DNA of 64,000 nt from NCBI GenBank assembly GCA_963844845.1, contig CAWJPW010000008.1, positions 930,001-994,000 on the forward strand, in the 5' to 3' direction. The notes beneath the pieces are model-generated. The model did no database searches, was not told the DNA's origin, and saw nothing but the letters and a program-made list of their open reading frames with translations. Of this stretch, positions 36,573 to 44,685 are shown piece by piece; within the stretch, counting starts at the first letter, position 1; the number at the start of each line of letters is the position of its first letter. Origin of the DNA: CAWJPW01 sp963844845. GTDB taxonomy: Bacteria > Acidobacteriota > Thermoanaerobaculia > Thermoanaerobaculales > Sulfomarinibacteraceae. Position numbers and translations under genes: made by a program.

Positions 36573-38414
36573 ATGGCTGCTCGCCGTCTCACCCGGACCG
36601 TTCTCCTGCTCGTTCTCGTCTCGCCCGGCCTCGCCGTCCCCGCCGACCCCGGAGACGTGTTCCGCGAGGAGATCACCGTGACAGCCACTGGCGAGGCCAC
36701 CGCGGTGACCGACGTCCCGGCGGACGTCACGGTGGTGGATCGCCACGAGATCGAGCGCAGCCAGCAGGCGACGATCGCCGAGCTGCTGCGGCGTGTGCCG
36801 GGCCTGCTGGTGCTGCAGTCCGGCGGGCCCGGCCGGGTGGCCAGCGTGTTCACTCGTGGAACGGAGTCGGACCAGACACTGGTCCTCTTCGACGGTGTGC
36901 GTCTCAACTCGCCGTACTTCGGCGGCTATGACTGGAGCCTCCTGCCCACCGCCGGCCTCGAACGGGTGGAGGTGGTGCGGGGGCCGGCGTCGGCGCTGTA
37001 CGGCGCCGACGCGCTGGGTGGCGTCGTCAACCTGGTGCCGCGGCAGCGACGGCGGCCCGGCTTCGGAGTCGACGCTCTCGCCGAGGTGGGCGAGGGTTCG
37101 TGGCGGCGCCTCGAGACCACCCTCACCGCAGCGGGCAAGGGTTGGGACCTGCTTGCGTCGGGCTTCGACCGAAGCGGGTCGGGCGCGCTTCCCAACAGTG
37201 ACTTCGGCACCACCCAGGGGCTGGTGGACGCGGGCTTGGTGCTGGGCGCCGGTCTCCGCATAGGACTCCTCGCCCAGGATCTCGAAGCCGAGGTAGGCAT
37301 CCCCTTCGACGGTGCCACCCTCACTCCCCGCCGGCGCCAGTGGGCCGATCAGACGATCGTCGCGGTGCCGGTTCACGCCCGGGTGAGCGAGGCCTGGACG
37401 ATCGAGGGCTCGCTCGCCCGGGTGGACCGGAGCCTGCGCTTCGTCGATCCCGAAGACGCCTTTGGCTACACGAGTGGATACACCGAGGCGCGGAGCCTCG
37501 AGGCGCGGCTGCTGTCACGCCACCGGGCGGGCCGCCACACCCTGAGCTGGGGTGGTGAGTGGCGCCGCGATCGGGTGGACGACCGCTCCAGCTACGGTGT
37601 GAGCCTGGCGGGGGCCCGTCAGAGCAGCAGTGGGCTGCTGGTCCAGGACGTGTGGCGGGTGGCGGAGCCCCTCCGGCTGGTGGCGGGTCTGCGCTGGGAC
37701 CATGCCGACCGCTGGGGCGGCCAGCTCTCCCCCCGCCTCCACCTGGGGTGGGCGCCCGCACCAGGCTGGGAGATCCGCGCCGGCTGGGGCGAAGCCTTCC
37801 GGCAGCCGTCGTTGGGGGAGCTCTACTTCCCTCTCTCCGGCAACCCCGATCTCGAGCCCGAGCGCGGGCGCACCGCCGAGCTCGGAGTGGTGCGCGCGTT
37901 CACCGCGGACCGCGGCCACGTGGCCGTCACCGCCTTCAGCACGCGCCTGAGCCAGCTCATCGACTTCGACTACGTCAGCTATCGCTTCCGCAACATCCAA
38001 AAGGCCCGGATTCACGGGCTCGAGGCGGTGACCGAGCTGGTGCTCACGCCGCGCCTGGGGTTGACCTGGCAGCTCACCTGGCTGGACACCGCCGGCGGCG
38101 ATGGGCAGCCGCTGCTGCGTCGCCCCCGCCTGGCGGGAGCGCTCGTCCTGGGAGGCTCCCCGCTCGCGCGCCTCGACGTGGACCTGGCTATGCGCTGGCT
38201 CGGCGCTCGCGACGACCTCGACCCGGTGAGCTTCGCCCGGGTCCGGGTGGGCGGCTCGGCCACCCTGGACGCGGCGCTGGCATGGCAGGTGGGACGGACC
38301 GTCGCTCTCACGACGCGCGTCAGCAACCTCCTGGACCGCCGCCTCGACGAGGTGCTGGGGTACCCGGCGCCTGGCCGCCGGCTGGCGGCGGGGATGCGCG
38401 TGGGCCTGCCGTGA
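36573..38414 (+). CDS. btuB: TonB-dependent cobalamin receptor (BtuB-like)
   Basis: 613-residue outer-membrane receptor. Signal peptide 1-27 (TVLLLVLVSPGLAVPA). TonB box EEITVTATGEA. Plug: IERSQQATIAELLRRVPG, GTESDQTLVLFDGVRLN, ERVEVVRGPASALYGADALGG. The barrel is about 480 residues and ends in ...LAAGMRVGLP with no terminal Phe. Length and plug fit BtuB. The cobalamin riboswitch upstream makes cobalamin or a corrinoid precursor the probable ligand. Start ATG 36573 has GGGAGG six bases before it. No BtuCDF genes are in the window. Confidence 0.9.
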   Translation: MAARRLTRTVLLLVLVSPGLAVPADPGDVFREEITVTATGEATAVTDVPADVTVVDRHEIERSQQATIAELLRRVPGLLVLQSGGPGRVASVFTRGTESDQTLVLFDGVRLNSPYFGGYDWSLLPTAGLERVEVVRGPASALYGADALGGVVNLVPRQRRRPGFGVDALAEVGEGSWRRLETTLTAAGKGWDLLASGFDRSGSGALPNSDFGTTQGLVDAGLVLGAGLRIGLLAQDLEAEVGIPFDGATLTPRRRQWADQTIVAVPVHARVSEAWTIEGSLARVDRSLRFVDPEDAFGYTSGYTEARSLEARLLSRHRAGRHTLSWGGEWRRDRVDDRSSYGVSLAGARQSSSGLLVQDVWRVAEPLRLVAGLRWDHADRWGGQLSPRLHLGWAPAPGWEIRAGWGEAFRQPSLGELYFPLSGNPDLEPERGRTAELGVVRAFTADRGHVAVTAFSTRLSQLIDFDYVSYRFRNIQKARIHGLEAVTELVLTPRLGLTWQLTWLDTAGGDGQPLLRRPRLAGALVLGGSPLARLDVDLAMRWLGARDDLDPVSFARVRVGGSATLDAALAWQVGRTVALTTRVSNLLDRRLDEVLGYPAPGRRLAAGMRVGLP

Positions 38415-38498
38415 TCACGCGCTCTTGACGCAACCCGATCAATCCATGGAAGATTCGTGCATGTTGCAGAATGATTGCCAGATTGGGTCTGAGATCAC

Positions 38499-38527
38499 TT
38501 GACATGACGCATTGGATCGCCTATGTT
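38499..38527 (+). promoter_or_regulatory. Promoter of the Fur-family gene
   Basis: Perfect TTGACA (38499-38504), 17-bp spacer, TATGTT (38522-38527). The 150-bp leader region is AT-rich for this genome. TGAGAC occurs twice in direct repeat (38532, 38546) between the -10 and the ribosome site and could bind a regulator. Confidence 0.75.
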
Positions 38528-38563
38528 TGTTTGAGACAGTGAAAATGAGACTGGATTAGGAGC

Positions 38564-39028
38564 ATGACGAACCTTTCACAGCGAGCCCAGAAGCTTTTCA
38601 TTCAATACCTGCGCGAGAACAACCTCAAGGTCACGCAGGAGAGGCTGGCGCTGCTCGAGGAGATCTTCGCCACCAACGAGCACCTCGATGCGGACGAGCT
38701 CCTCGCCCGGATGAAGGCCAAGCGCAAGAAGGTGTCCCGAGCCACGGTCTACCGCACCCTCGACCTGCTGGTGCAGTGCGGGCTGGTGCGCAAGAGCCGC
38801 CTCGGGCACGAGCACTACTTCTACGAGAAGGTGCAGCCGGGCAAGCGCCACGACCACATGGTGTGCACCCACTGTGGGAAGATCCTCGAGTTCTGGGACC
38901 CGGCTCTGGACGAACGCCAGCGTCAGATCTGCCAGGAGTATGGCTTCCGTCCGTCGTTCTACTCCATCCAGATCCAGGGCCTCTGCGACGATTGTCAGAA
39001 GCTCGAGCAAGAAGTCCGGTTCCTCTAG
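38564..39028 (+). CDS. fur: Fur-family metalloregulator
   Basis: 154 residues with a winged-helix N-terminus (LKVTQERLALLEEIF, HLDADELLARM, SRATVYRTLDLLVQCGLV). The C-terminal dimerisation domain has Fur metal ligands RHDHMVCTHCGKILEF and a second CDDC pair near the end, so two CxxC structural zinc sites are likely. Whether it senses Fe, Zn or peroxide cannot be settled. Strong promoter and AGGAG ribosome site. The TAG stop is the first three bases of a family A repeat. Neighbours (BtuB-like receptor, ferritin at 45666) fit an iron/metal role. Confidence 0.9.
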   Translation: MTNLSQRAQKLFIQYLRENNLKVTQERLALLEEIFATNEHLDADELLARMKAKRKKVSRATVYRTLDLLVQCGLVRKSRLGHEHYFYEKVQPGKRHDHMVCTHCGKILEFWDPALDERQRQICQEYGFRPSFYSIQIQGLCDDCQKLEQEVRFL

Positions 39029-39186
39029 CCCGCACATCTCACCAGAATTCTGCTGCGACCGCGGTGGCACACGCCATCGCGGCGCTTCTCTGTTCGGCGG
39101 CATCCACGACGTAGCTCTGCTACGCCTGCGGTGCCGCCTCGATCGAATCGCCATGCTGACGAGCGCCGGCGCGGTCTCGCGATGAA
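39026..39186 (+). repeat. Dispersed intergenic repeat family A
   Basis: Begins TAGCCCGCACATCTCACCAG and supplies the stop codon of the Fur-family gene. It contains a CGTAGC/GCTACG hairpin, TCGATCGAATCGCCATGCTG and CGCGGTCTCGCGATGA; the far inverted repeat is lost. The remaining spacer to 39315 holds nothing recognisable. Confidence 0.75.
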
Positions 39187-39315
39187 GCCCGCCGCATCGG
39201 CCGGGCTCGTGCTCCTGACGACAGGAACCGCCTCCGGATGGCGCCATCCGACCAGAGCGGACGGGCGCCACTCCACCCACCCGCCCCCCAACCCAAAGAG
39301 ATTGCCTGCCTGAGC

Positions 39316-40344
39316 TCAGGCGGGGAGCTTCTCCCAGTCGGACTTGGGGGCGTCCTCGGCCAGTGCCAACCCGCCAGCGGCGCCGGCGAAGATGGGGTCC
39401 TCCACCACCCGCACCGAGCCGCCTCCCAGGTCTCGGAGCGACTGCTCGAGACGTTCGCCGAAGCCGGCTATCCCCGAGCTGCCGCCAGCCAGGATGACGC
39501 TCTGCCGGATCCGCTCCTGGTACTCGGCTTCAGCGCTGGCGATGAGGTCGAGCATGGTCTCCACCACCGGCGGGACGAGCGCCTCGCAGGCAAGGCGGAT
39601 CTCCTCGGTGATGTCCACCTCGGTGGGCTTGCCCGCCACCGGGACCGTCACCTTCACCGGCTTCTTGGGGCTGCCCACGAAGCTGTGCGCCTCCTTCCAG
39701 GCGCACACGGTGTGGCGCGAGACCTTGATCTCGGGATGGCGGTCGTTGAGCAGCTGAACGAGCTGGTCGTCGACCCAGTCCCCGGCGTTGGGCAGCGTGC
39801 GTTGGTCCTCCTCGGTGGGGTATCGCCCCTTCATCAGGCAGAAGTCGGTGGTGCCGGCGCCGAGGTCGACCACCAGGGTGTGGAGGAGGGCCTCGAGCCC
39901 GTAGGCGACTGCGAAGGGCTCGGACACGATGATGAGGTTGTCGACGAAGCCTCGGACGGCGTCGCGAAGGTGCTGCTTGCTCACGCGCATGGCCTCGGCC
40001 GGGACACCGACCACCGCCCGCACCTTGACGCCCTCGGCTCGGGCTGCGGTGACGCCGGACGTCTCCAGGAGGTAGCTGAGAAGCTCGCGCACCGCCTCCT
40101 GGTCACGTGGCGAGCCCTCCTTGAGGAGCCCCCGCTCCAGCGGACGGTGGAGGTCCAGCATCGAGCGATTCTCGATTGCCTCGTGGCCCACCAGACAATT
40201 CCGCTTGAGCACCTTGCGGGCCACCAGATCGGCAGGCCAGCCAACGAAGCTGTCCACCCAGTGGCGCTCGCCGTTGGACGTGGCGATGGCGCTGCGCGAG
40301 GTCCCCAGGTCGATTCCCACCAGCAGGTCGTTGGTCTTGCTCAT
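39316..40344 (-). CDS. MamK-like bacterial actin
   Basis: 342-residue filament-forming ATPase of the actin/Hsp70 superfamily. From memory it matches magnetosome MamK almost end to end: VGIDLGTSRSA (phosphate-1, 9-19), FVGWPADLVARKVL, IENRSMLDLHRPLERG, VVGVPAEAM, IVSEPFAVAYGLE, VVDLGAGTTDFCLMKG (phosphate-2), ITEEIRLACEALVP, ILAGGSSGI, and VEDPIFAGAAGGLALAEDAP. E142 and D160 occupy the positions of the ATPase residues reported for MamK. It is last in an operon with a cell-wall amidase (ATGA overlap). No mam/mms genes are nearby, so it is more likely a cytoskeletal scaffold than a magnetosome protein. Confidence 0.88.
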   Translation of the reverse strand: MSKTNDLLVGIDLGTSRSAIATSNGERHWVDSFVGWPADLVARKVLKRNCLVGHEAIENRSMLDLHRPLERGLLKEGSPRDQEAVRELLSYLLETSGVTAARAEGVKVRAVVGVPAEAMRVSKQHLRDAVRGFVDNLIIVSEPFAVAYGLEALLHTLVVDLGAGTTDFCLMKGRYPTEEDQRTLPNAGDWVDDQLVQLLNDRHPEIKVSRHTVCAWKEAHSFVGSPKKPVKVTVPVAGKPTEVDITEEIRLACEALVPPVVETMLDLIASAEAEYQERIRQSVILAGGSSGIAGFGERLEQSLRDLGGGSVRVVEDPIFAGAAGGLALAEDAPKSDWEKLPA

Positions 40345-41378
40345 CTCGGGCGTCCTTTCTCCCCGGTATCGGAGGCGCCGTTCACGGTCTGGGCGAAGGC
40401 CCGGATCCCGTCTTCGAGGGCGCGGGCGATGTCTTGACGATAGCGCGGGTTGGCCAGTCGGCGGGCCTCCCGCTCGTTGGAAAGGCACGACACCTCGGCC
40501 AGCGCCGCCGGCATCTCGGTGGCGATGAGGACCACGAAGGGAGCAGTCTTGATCCCGCGGTCGCTGACCTCGGGGTCCTCGTCGTGCAGGGTCGCGTAGA
40601 GGGAGGCTTGCAGCGCCTCGGCCAGGTGCCGCGAGTGCTGCTGGCGCACGTCGGCGTACATGCGTTCCATGAGGGAGCGGAAGTCGGCCAGGGAGAAGCC
40701 GGAGTCGCGGTTCTCGGTGGCGGCGAGCTGGGTGAGGAAGGGGTCGTTGGTGGGTCCCAGGTAGTAGGTCTCGACCCCCCTCGCCTGGCGGTTGGGGATC
40801 CAGTTGACGTGCACCGACACGAAGACGTCCGCGGCGGCTCGGTTGGCACGCGCCACCCGCTCCTCCAACGACACGGTCTCGTCCGCCGCTCGCGTCATGC
40901 CAACCTGGAAGCCGGCTTCCTCGAGCAGCCCCTTGAGGCGGTACGAGATGTCGTAGGTAAGATCTTTCTCGAGCAGGCCGTAGGTGGCGACCGTGCCCTG
41001 GTCGCGTCCGCCGTGGCCGGGATCGAGCATGATCGAGCGTACCGCCAGCGGGATCACCTCCGGGTCCACCGCCCTGGGTACGGTGTAGGCGAGGGTGTGT
41101 GGTGCGGCGGCGGCGGCGGCGGCGCGCCTCACAACCTCCGCCGGCGGAGGGGCGGTCGCCCCGTGAGGGGGGGCCGCCGGACGTGCCGCCACCACAGCCA
41201 GGTACGCCCCGGCGATGACGACCCCGCCGGCCAGCGCGGCGATGCCGCGCAGGGCCCAGTTGCGCCGGGACGAGCGGCGGCGACGGTAGAAACCCCTGGG
41301 CCGCCCCAGGAGGTCCTCGACGTTGTCCTCCACCAGGGCACGCACCAGGCGCCGCTTGAGCCGGCCGGTGTCCGCCAT
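40341..41378 (-). CDS. N-acetylmuramoyl-L-alanine amidase (Amidase_3)
   Basis: 345-residue membrane-anchored peptidoglycan hydrolase that cuts the amide between MurNAc and the stem peptide. N-terminal cytosolic Arg-rich segment, transmembrane anchor about 42-64 (GIAALAGGVVIAGAYLAVV), Ala/Pro linker, catalytic domain from about 112. Zinc ligands and catalytic Glu are visible: DPGHGGRDQG, LLEKDLTYDI, SVHVNW, and AALAEVSCLSN. No AMIN domain. It lies between tyrS (1-bp overlap) and the MamK-like gene (4-bp overlap). Coupling to an actin suggests filament-guided cell-wall cleavage; that is inference. Confidence 0.92.
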   Translation of the reverse strand: MADTGRLKRRLVRALVEDNVEDLLGRPRGFYRRRRSSRRNWALRGIAALAGGVVIAGAYLAVVAARPAAPPHGATAPPPAEVVRRAAAAAAAPHTLAYTVPRAVDPEVIPLAVRSIMLDPGHGGRDQGTVATYGLLEKDLTYDISYRLKGLLEEAGFQVGMTRAADETVSLEERVARANRAAADVFVSVHVNWIPNRQARGVETYYLGPTNDPFLTQLAATENRDSGFSLADFRSLMERMYADVRQQHSRHLAEALQASLYATLHDEDPEVSDRGIKTAPFVVLIATEMPAALAEVSCLSNEREARRLANPRYRQDIARALEDGIRAFAQTVNGASDTGEKGRPR

Positions 41379-42613
41379 CAGCCGGAGCCGCGCGCCCGTA
41401 CCCGGGCGAAGCGCCGCTTGCCCGCCTGCAGGAGGAGGCGCGCTTCGCCGGTCAGCGTCACCTCGGCCAGGATATTGCTCACCACCGTGCCGTCGACCCT
41501 GACCGCCCCCTGCTGGATGAGGCGGCGCGCCTCCGAGTTGGAGGAGGCCAGCTCGGCCGCCAGAAGAAGCTTGGAGAGGAGCACCCGCTCGGCGTCGAGG
41601 TCGAGCTCAAGCTCGGGGATCTCCGACGGCAGCCGGCCGGCCGAGAACACGCGCTCGAACTCGCTGCGCGCCGCCGTCGCCGCTGCTGGGGAGTGGAACT
41701 CGGACACCACGATGCCGGCGAGCTCCTTCTTCACGTCCATGGGGTGGCGTCGGCCCGCCGCCACCTCGTCGCGCAGGGCCTCGATCTCGCTCTCGGTGTG
41801 GTCGGTGGCGAGCAGCCAGTACCGCCACATGAGCTCATCGGAGATCGACATCAGCTTGCCGAACATCTCGGCCGGCACGTCCTCTACCGCCACGTAGTTG
41901 TTCAGCGACTTGGACATCTTCTCGATGCCGTCGAGGCCCTCGAGGAGCGGTACCGTGAGCACGACCTGAGGCTCCATGGCCTGCTCGCGCATCACGTGGC
42001 GTCCCATGAGCAGGTTGAAGAGCTGATCGGTACCGCCCATCTCGACGTCACAGGCCAACGCCACCGAGTCCCACGCCTGGGCGAGCGGGTAGAGGAACTC
42101 GTGCAGGGAGATGGGCTGTTGGTGGTCGTAGCGCTTGCGGAAGTCGTCGCGCTCGAGCATCTGCGCCACCGTGACCTTGGCGGCCAGGCGAATCCAGTCG
42201 GCAGACGACAGGGTGCCCAGCCACCGCGAGTTGAGCTCGATCACCGTGCGCTCGGGGTCGAGGAGCTTGAAGATCTGCCGCTGATAGGTGCGGGCGTTGG
42301 CTGCGATCTGCTCGGGTGTGAGCTGCGGCCTGGTCGCCTTCTTGCCGCTGGGGTCGCCGATGAGGCCGGTGAAGTCGCCGATGAGGAAGACGACGCGGTG
42401 GCCGAGCTGCTGAAAGTGGCGCATCTTGCGGATGACCACGGTATGTCCGAGGTGGAGATCGGGGGCGGACGGGTCGAAGCCGACCTTGACGGTGAGCGGA
42501 GTGCCGGTGGTGGCGGACCGCTTCAGCTTGGCCTCCAGCTCGTCGCGTGGGATCACGTCCACGCAGCCCTTGGTCAGGTAGGCGAGCTGGCCGTCGATGT
42601 CGTCACGCTGCAC
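41378..42613 (-). CDS. tyrS: Tyrosyl-tRNA synthetase
   Basis: 411-residue class I synthetase charging tRNA-Tyr. HIGH is HLGH (54-57) in PDLHLGHTVV, KMSKS is intact in IEKMSKSLNNY, and a C-terminal S4-like domain follows (SSNSEARRLIQQGAVRVDG). Length and the DGIEKMSKS context fit the TyrZ-like bacterial subgroup. GTG start with GGAGG four bases upstream. First gene of a three-gene operon (tyrS, amidase, MamK-like). No T-box leader is seen in the 88-bp upstream spacer. Confidence 0.95.
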   Translation of the reverse strand: MQRDDIDGQLAYLTKGCVDVIPRDELEAKLKRSATTGTPLTVKVGFDPSAPDLHLGHTVVIRKMRHFQQLGHRVVFLIGDFTGLIGDPSGKKATRPQLTPEQIAANARTYQRQIFKLLDPERTVIELNSRWLGTLSSADWIRLAAKVTVAQMLERDDFRKRYDHQQPISLHEFLYPLAQAWDSVALACDVEMGGTDQLFNLLMGRHVMREQAMEPQVVLTVPLLEGLDGIEKMSKSLNNYVAVEDVPAEMFGKLMSISDELMWRYWLLATDHTESEIEALRDEVAAGRRHPMDVKKELAGIVVSEFHSPAAATAARSEFERVFSAGRLPSEIPELELDLDAERVLLSKLLLAAELASSNSEARRLIQQGAVRVDGTVVSNILAEVTLTGEARLLLQAGKRRFARVRARGSG

Positions 42614-42701
42614 GTTTCCTCCTTGGGCGAGGGGCCGCAGGGGGCACCGAGCCCAGCGCTCAACTCTACTGGACGCAGCCGCCTGGCGACAAGCGCCGTG
42701 G

Positions 42702-43343
42702 TCACCGACGTCGGGGGAGGGTCGGGGCCGGCAGCGGCCCGGCGCCGGTGCTCTCCAGGTCCTGCCAGTCGGGTACCGCCGCCAGCGCTCGGCTCAGCTC
42801 GGCAGGATCGGTGCCGAGGATCGCCATCTGGCGGTCGGCGGCGGGGCGCCACGTGGTGACGCCAGCCGCCACGGCCGCCATCTCGCGGGCCTGTCCCACG
42901 GACCCTGACGCAGCCACTGCGGCCGACGTCGCGGCGCGTCGCCGCACCGGCGCCAGGTTGGCCTCGGCCACGGGGGCCAACCAGCGCCGCCAGACGCTGC
43001 GTACCGTCTTTGAGAGGTCGTCCAGCTGTCCAGCGCCAGTCACTACCACCACCAGAACTTGCCGGCCCGGTACCGTTGGCTGCAGCACCTCCACCCGCTG
43101 GTCCGGGAGAAGGAGCGCGCCGCGCTCGCGCAGGAGCTCGCCGAGCACTCTCTGGTCCCCATCGCTCAGCGCGTCTGTTGGTATCGCCGCCGCCACCGCC
43201 GACTCGCTGCCGGCTACCATAGCGCGCCGCTCATCGCCGCTCAGGGGCCGGCTCTCCAGCGGCACCTCGGCGCCGTGCAGGGAGTCGAGGAACTTGGTGA
43301 GGGACTCGCTCGCCGCCTCCTGATCCGGCGCGACGACCCCCAC
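42702..43343 (-). CDS. M16-like protein, C-terminal fragment after a frameshift
   Basis: 213 codons that continue the M16-like protein encoded by the upstream frame. In-frame protein sequence is coherent from before its nominal start: ELSATALLRPANLAVGVV precedes GVVAPDQEAASESLTKFL, running straight from the G-run at 43385-43390. It includes LPDQRVEVLQPTVPGRQVLVVVVTG, typical of M16 beta-sheet cores. With one G removed from the six, the two frames join into a single reading frame of about 653 residues. No independent ribosome site supports separate translation. It may be a sequencing error, a true frameshift mutation or slippage. Confidence 0.7.
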   Translation of the reverse strand: MGVVAPDQEAASESLTKFLDSLHGAEVPLESRPLSGDERRAMVAGSESAVAAAIPTDALSDGDQRVLGELLRERGALLLPDQRVEVLQPTVPGRQVLVVVVTGAGQLDDLSKTVRSVWRRWLAPVAEANLAPVRRRAATSAAVAASGSVGQAREMAAVAAGVTTWRPAADRQMAILGTDPAELSRALAAVPDWQDLESTGAGPLPAPTLPRRR

Positions 43344-44664
43344 CGCCAGGTTGGCGGGCCGCAGCAGCGCGGTGGCCGAGAGCTCCCCCCATCCCCAGGA
43401 GCACCGCCATCAGGTCGGTCGCCCGGCGCCGGGGATCAGAGGCAGCGGGCACCACGGCGGTGTCGTCCCCCGCCACCGTCTCCAGGGCGCGCGCCAACGC
43501 CTCGAGCAGCTCGTCGAGACCGCCGGGTCCGGCGGCCATCTCCAGCCGGGCGGGCCGAGCGGTGACCCGTACCCAACCTGGCGCAACCGGGTCCGAGCGG
43601 AGCGCTGCCGCCACTCGTGCCAGCACCGTAGCGGCAACCTCTCCGTCGAGGTCGGGGGTCAACACGGGTTGCACACAGACCGCCGCGAGGGCCGCGGCAG
43701 GGCGCTCCAGCACGGCGGCGGTGAGGTCGTTGTCCAGGTGCTCAATGCGTGGGCCGGGGGCGAAGCGCGGGTTGAAGACCCGCGGCGGGAGGCGAAGCTC
43801 AGCCGAGCCCGGGTGCTCGGCCAACCAGTCACGTGCCGCCGCCGTCACCTGCTCGGGAGTCACCCCATCGAGTCCGAAGAGGAAGCGCCGCACCGCGTCG
43901 AGGCCGCCTGCCCGCCACAACGCCACCAGCTCTTCGGCCGCCTCGGGCTGGCGCTCGAGCTCGACCCGCCGTCGCACCTGGAGACGGGCCCGCGCCGCCT
44001 CGAGCGGGGCCGGGTCCAGCTGTGGCAAGCTTCCCAGCTGCTGGAGCGCGAGCCGCAGCCGTGAGAGCTTCAGCTCGGCTAGCTCCGGGTCCACCGCGAG
44101 CTCGAGGGACACGGTACTGCCGGTGTGCGCTCTGAGGTTCGGTACCTCGTGGGAGAGGAGCTCGGGCAGCGCTTCGCCGAGTACTTCCAGCGGTGGGCGG
44201 CGCCAGTCGCTGGGGGCGGGCAGCGGGAGGGTAAGAGCGAGCACCGGGTTCGCACCGGCCGCCACCAGGCGCCGTTCGACGCCGCCTTCCGTCATCACAC
44301 TGGGTGGCGGCTCGGGCGGCAGCGTGGACGCGGCGGCCTCTCCGAGGGTGCGCTCGAGAAGCGCCCGCAGCTCGGGTACCTGCGCCGCCCCCACCGCCGC
44401 CACCATCGGAGGCGCCGGGTGGCCTGTCAGGGCCTCGGTGACCGCCGCCACCAGAGTGACCTCGCCGCCGCTCACCGAGCTGACCCGGACGCCGCCGTCG
44501 GCCACCTCAGGCCAGGCCACGCTTGTGGCCGTGGCGTTGGGCTCAGCGACCACCACCAGGGTCGTACCGCAAACGAGGGTCTCCACGTGCAGGGCCTGGG
44601 CACTCGCGGTCCCGGCAAGAGCCCAGGCGATGACGAGAAAGTGCAGGCAATAGCGTGACTTCAT
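43231..44664 (-). CDS. Secreted M16-like (insulinase-fold) protein, N-terminal part before a frameshift
   Basis: Signal peptide 1-22 (FLVIAWALAGTASA). Homologous sequence extends to about residue 426 (MAVLLGMGG), after which the frame becomes Gly/Arg-rich artefact until its stop. The fold resembles peptidase M16 (LSRLRLALQQLGSL, LQVRRRVELERQPEAAEELV, DGVTPEQVTAAARDWL). The catalytic HxxEH is absent, so it is probably a non-catalytic M16 partner, usually paired with an active subunit not found here. Start ATG 44664 lies six bases after TAACAT, so leaderless. Divergent from the gene at 44686. Confidence 0.75.
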   Translation of the reverse strand: MKSRYCLHFLVIAWALAGTASAQALHVETLVCGTTLVVVAEPNATATSVAWPEVADGGVRVSSVSGGEVTLVAAVTEALTGHPAPPMVAAVGAAQVPELRALLERTLGEAAASTLPPEPPPSVMTEGGVERRLVAAGANPVLALTLPLPAPSDWRRPPLEVLGEALPELLSHEVPNLRAHTGSTVSLELAVDPELAELKLSRLRLALQQLGSLPQLDPAPLEAARARLQVRRRVELERQPEAAEELVALWRAGGLDAVRRFLFGLDGVTPEQVTAAARDWLAEHPGSAELRLPPRVFNPRFAPGPRIEHLDNDLTAAVLERPAAALAAVCVQPVLTPDLDGEVAATVLARVAAALRSDPVAPGWVRVTARPARLEMAAGPGGLDELLEALARALETVAGDDTAVVPAASDPRRRATDLMAVLLGMGGALGHRAAAARQPGGGGRRAGSGGGERVPHQVPRLPARRRGAAGEPAPERR

Positions 44665-44670
44665 CCAGGC

Positions 44671-44680
44671 ATGTTAGCAT
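44671..44680. promoter_or_regulatory. Overlapping divergent -10 elements, both leaderless
   Basis: TAGCAT (44675-44680) serves the rightward gene, with its ATG at 44686. TAACAT on the minus strand (44676-44671) serves the leftward gene, with its ATG at 44664. The two hexamers share bases 44675-44676, and the spacers to the start codons are five and six bases. Each -35 region would fall inside the other gene. Confidence 0.55.
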
Positions 44681-44685
44681 GCGGC

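Noticed and set aside
39316..40344. Magnetosome gene cluster
   Set aside because: Only the MamK-like actin is present; no MamB/M/E/O/Q-type neighbours, and ferritin and Fur are common housekeeping genes.
43385..43390. Programmed ribosomal frameshift as the preferred explanation for the M16-like gene
   Set aside because: No slippery heptamer with a downstream structure is evident; a homopolymer error or mutation is simpler.
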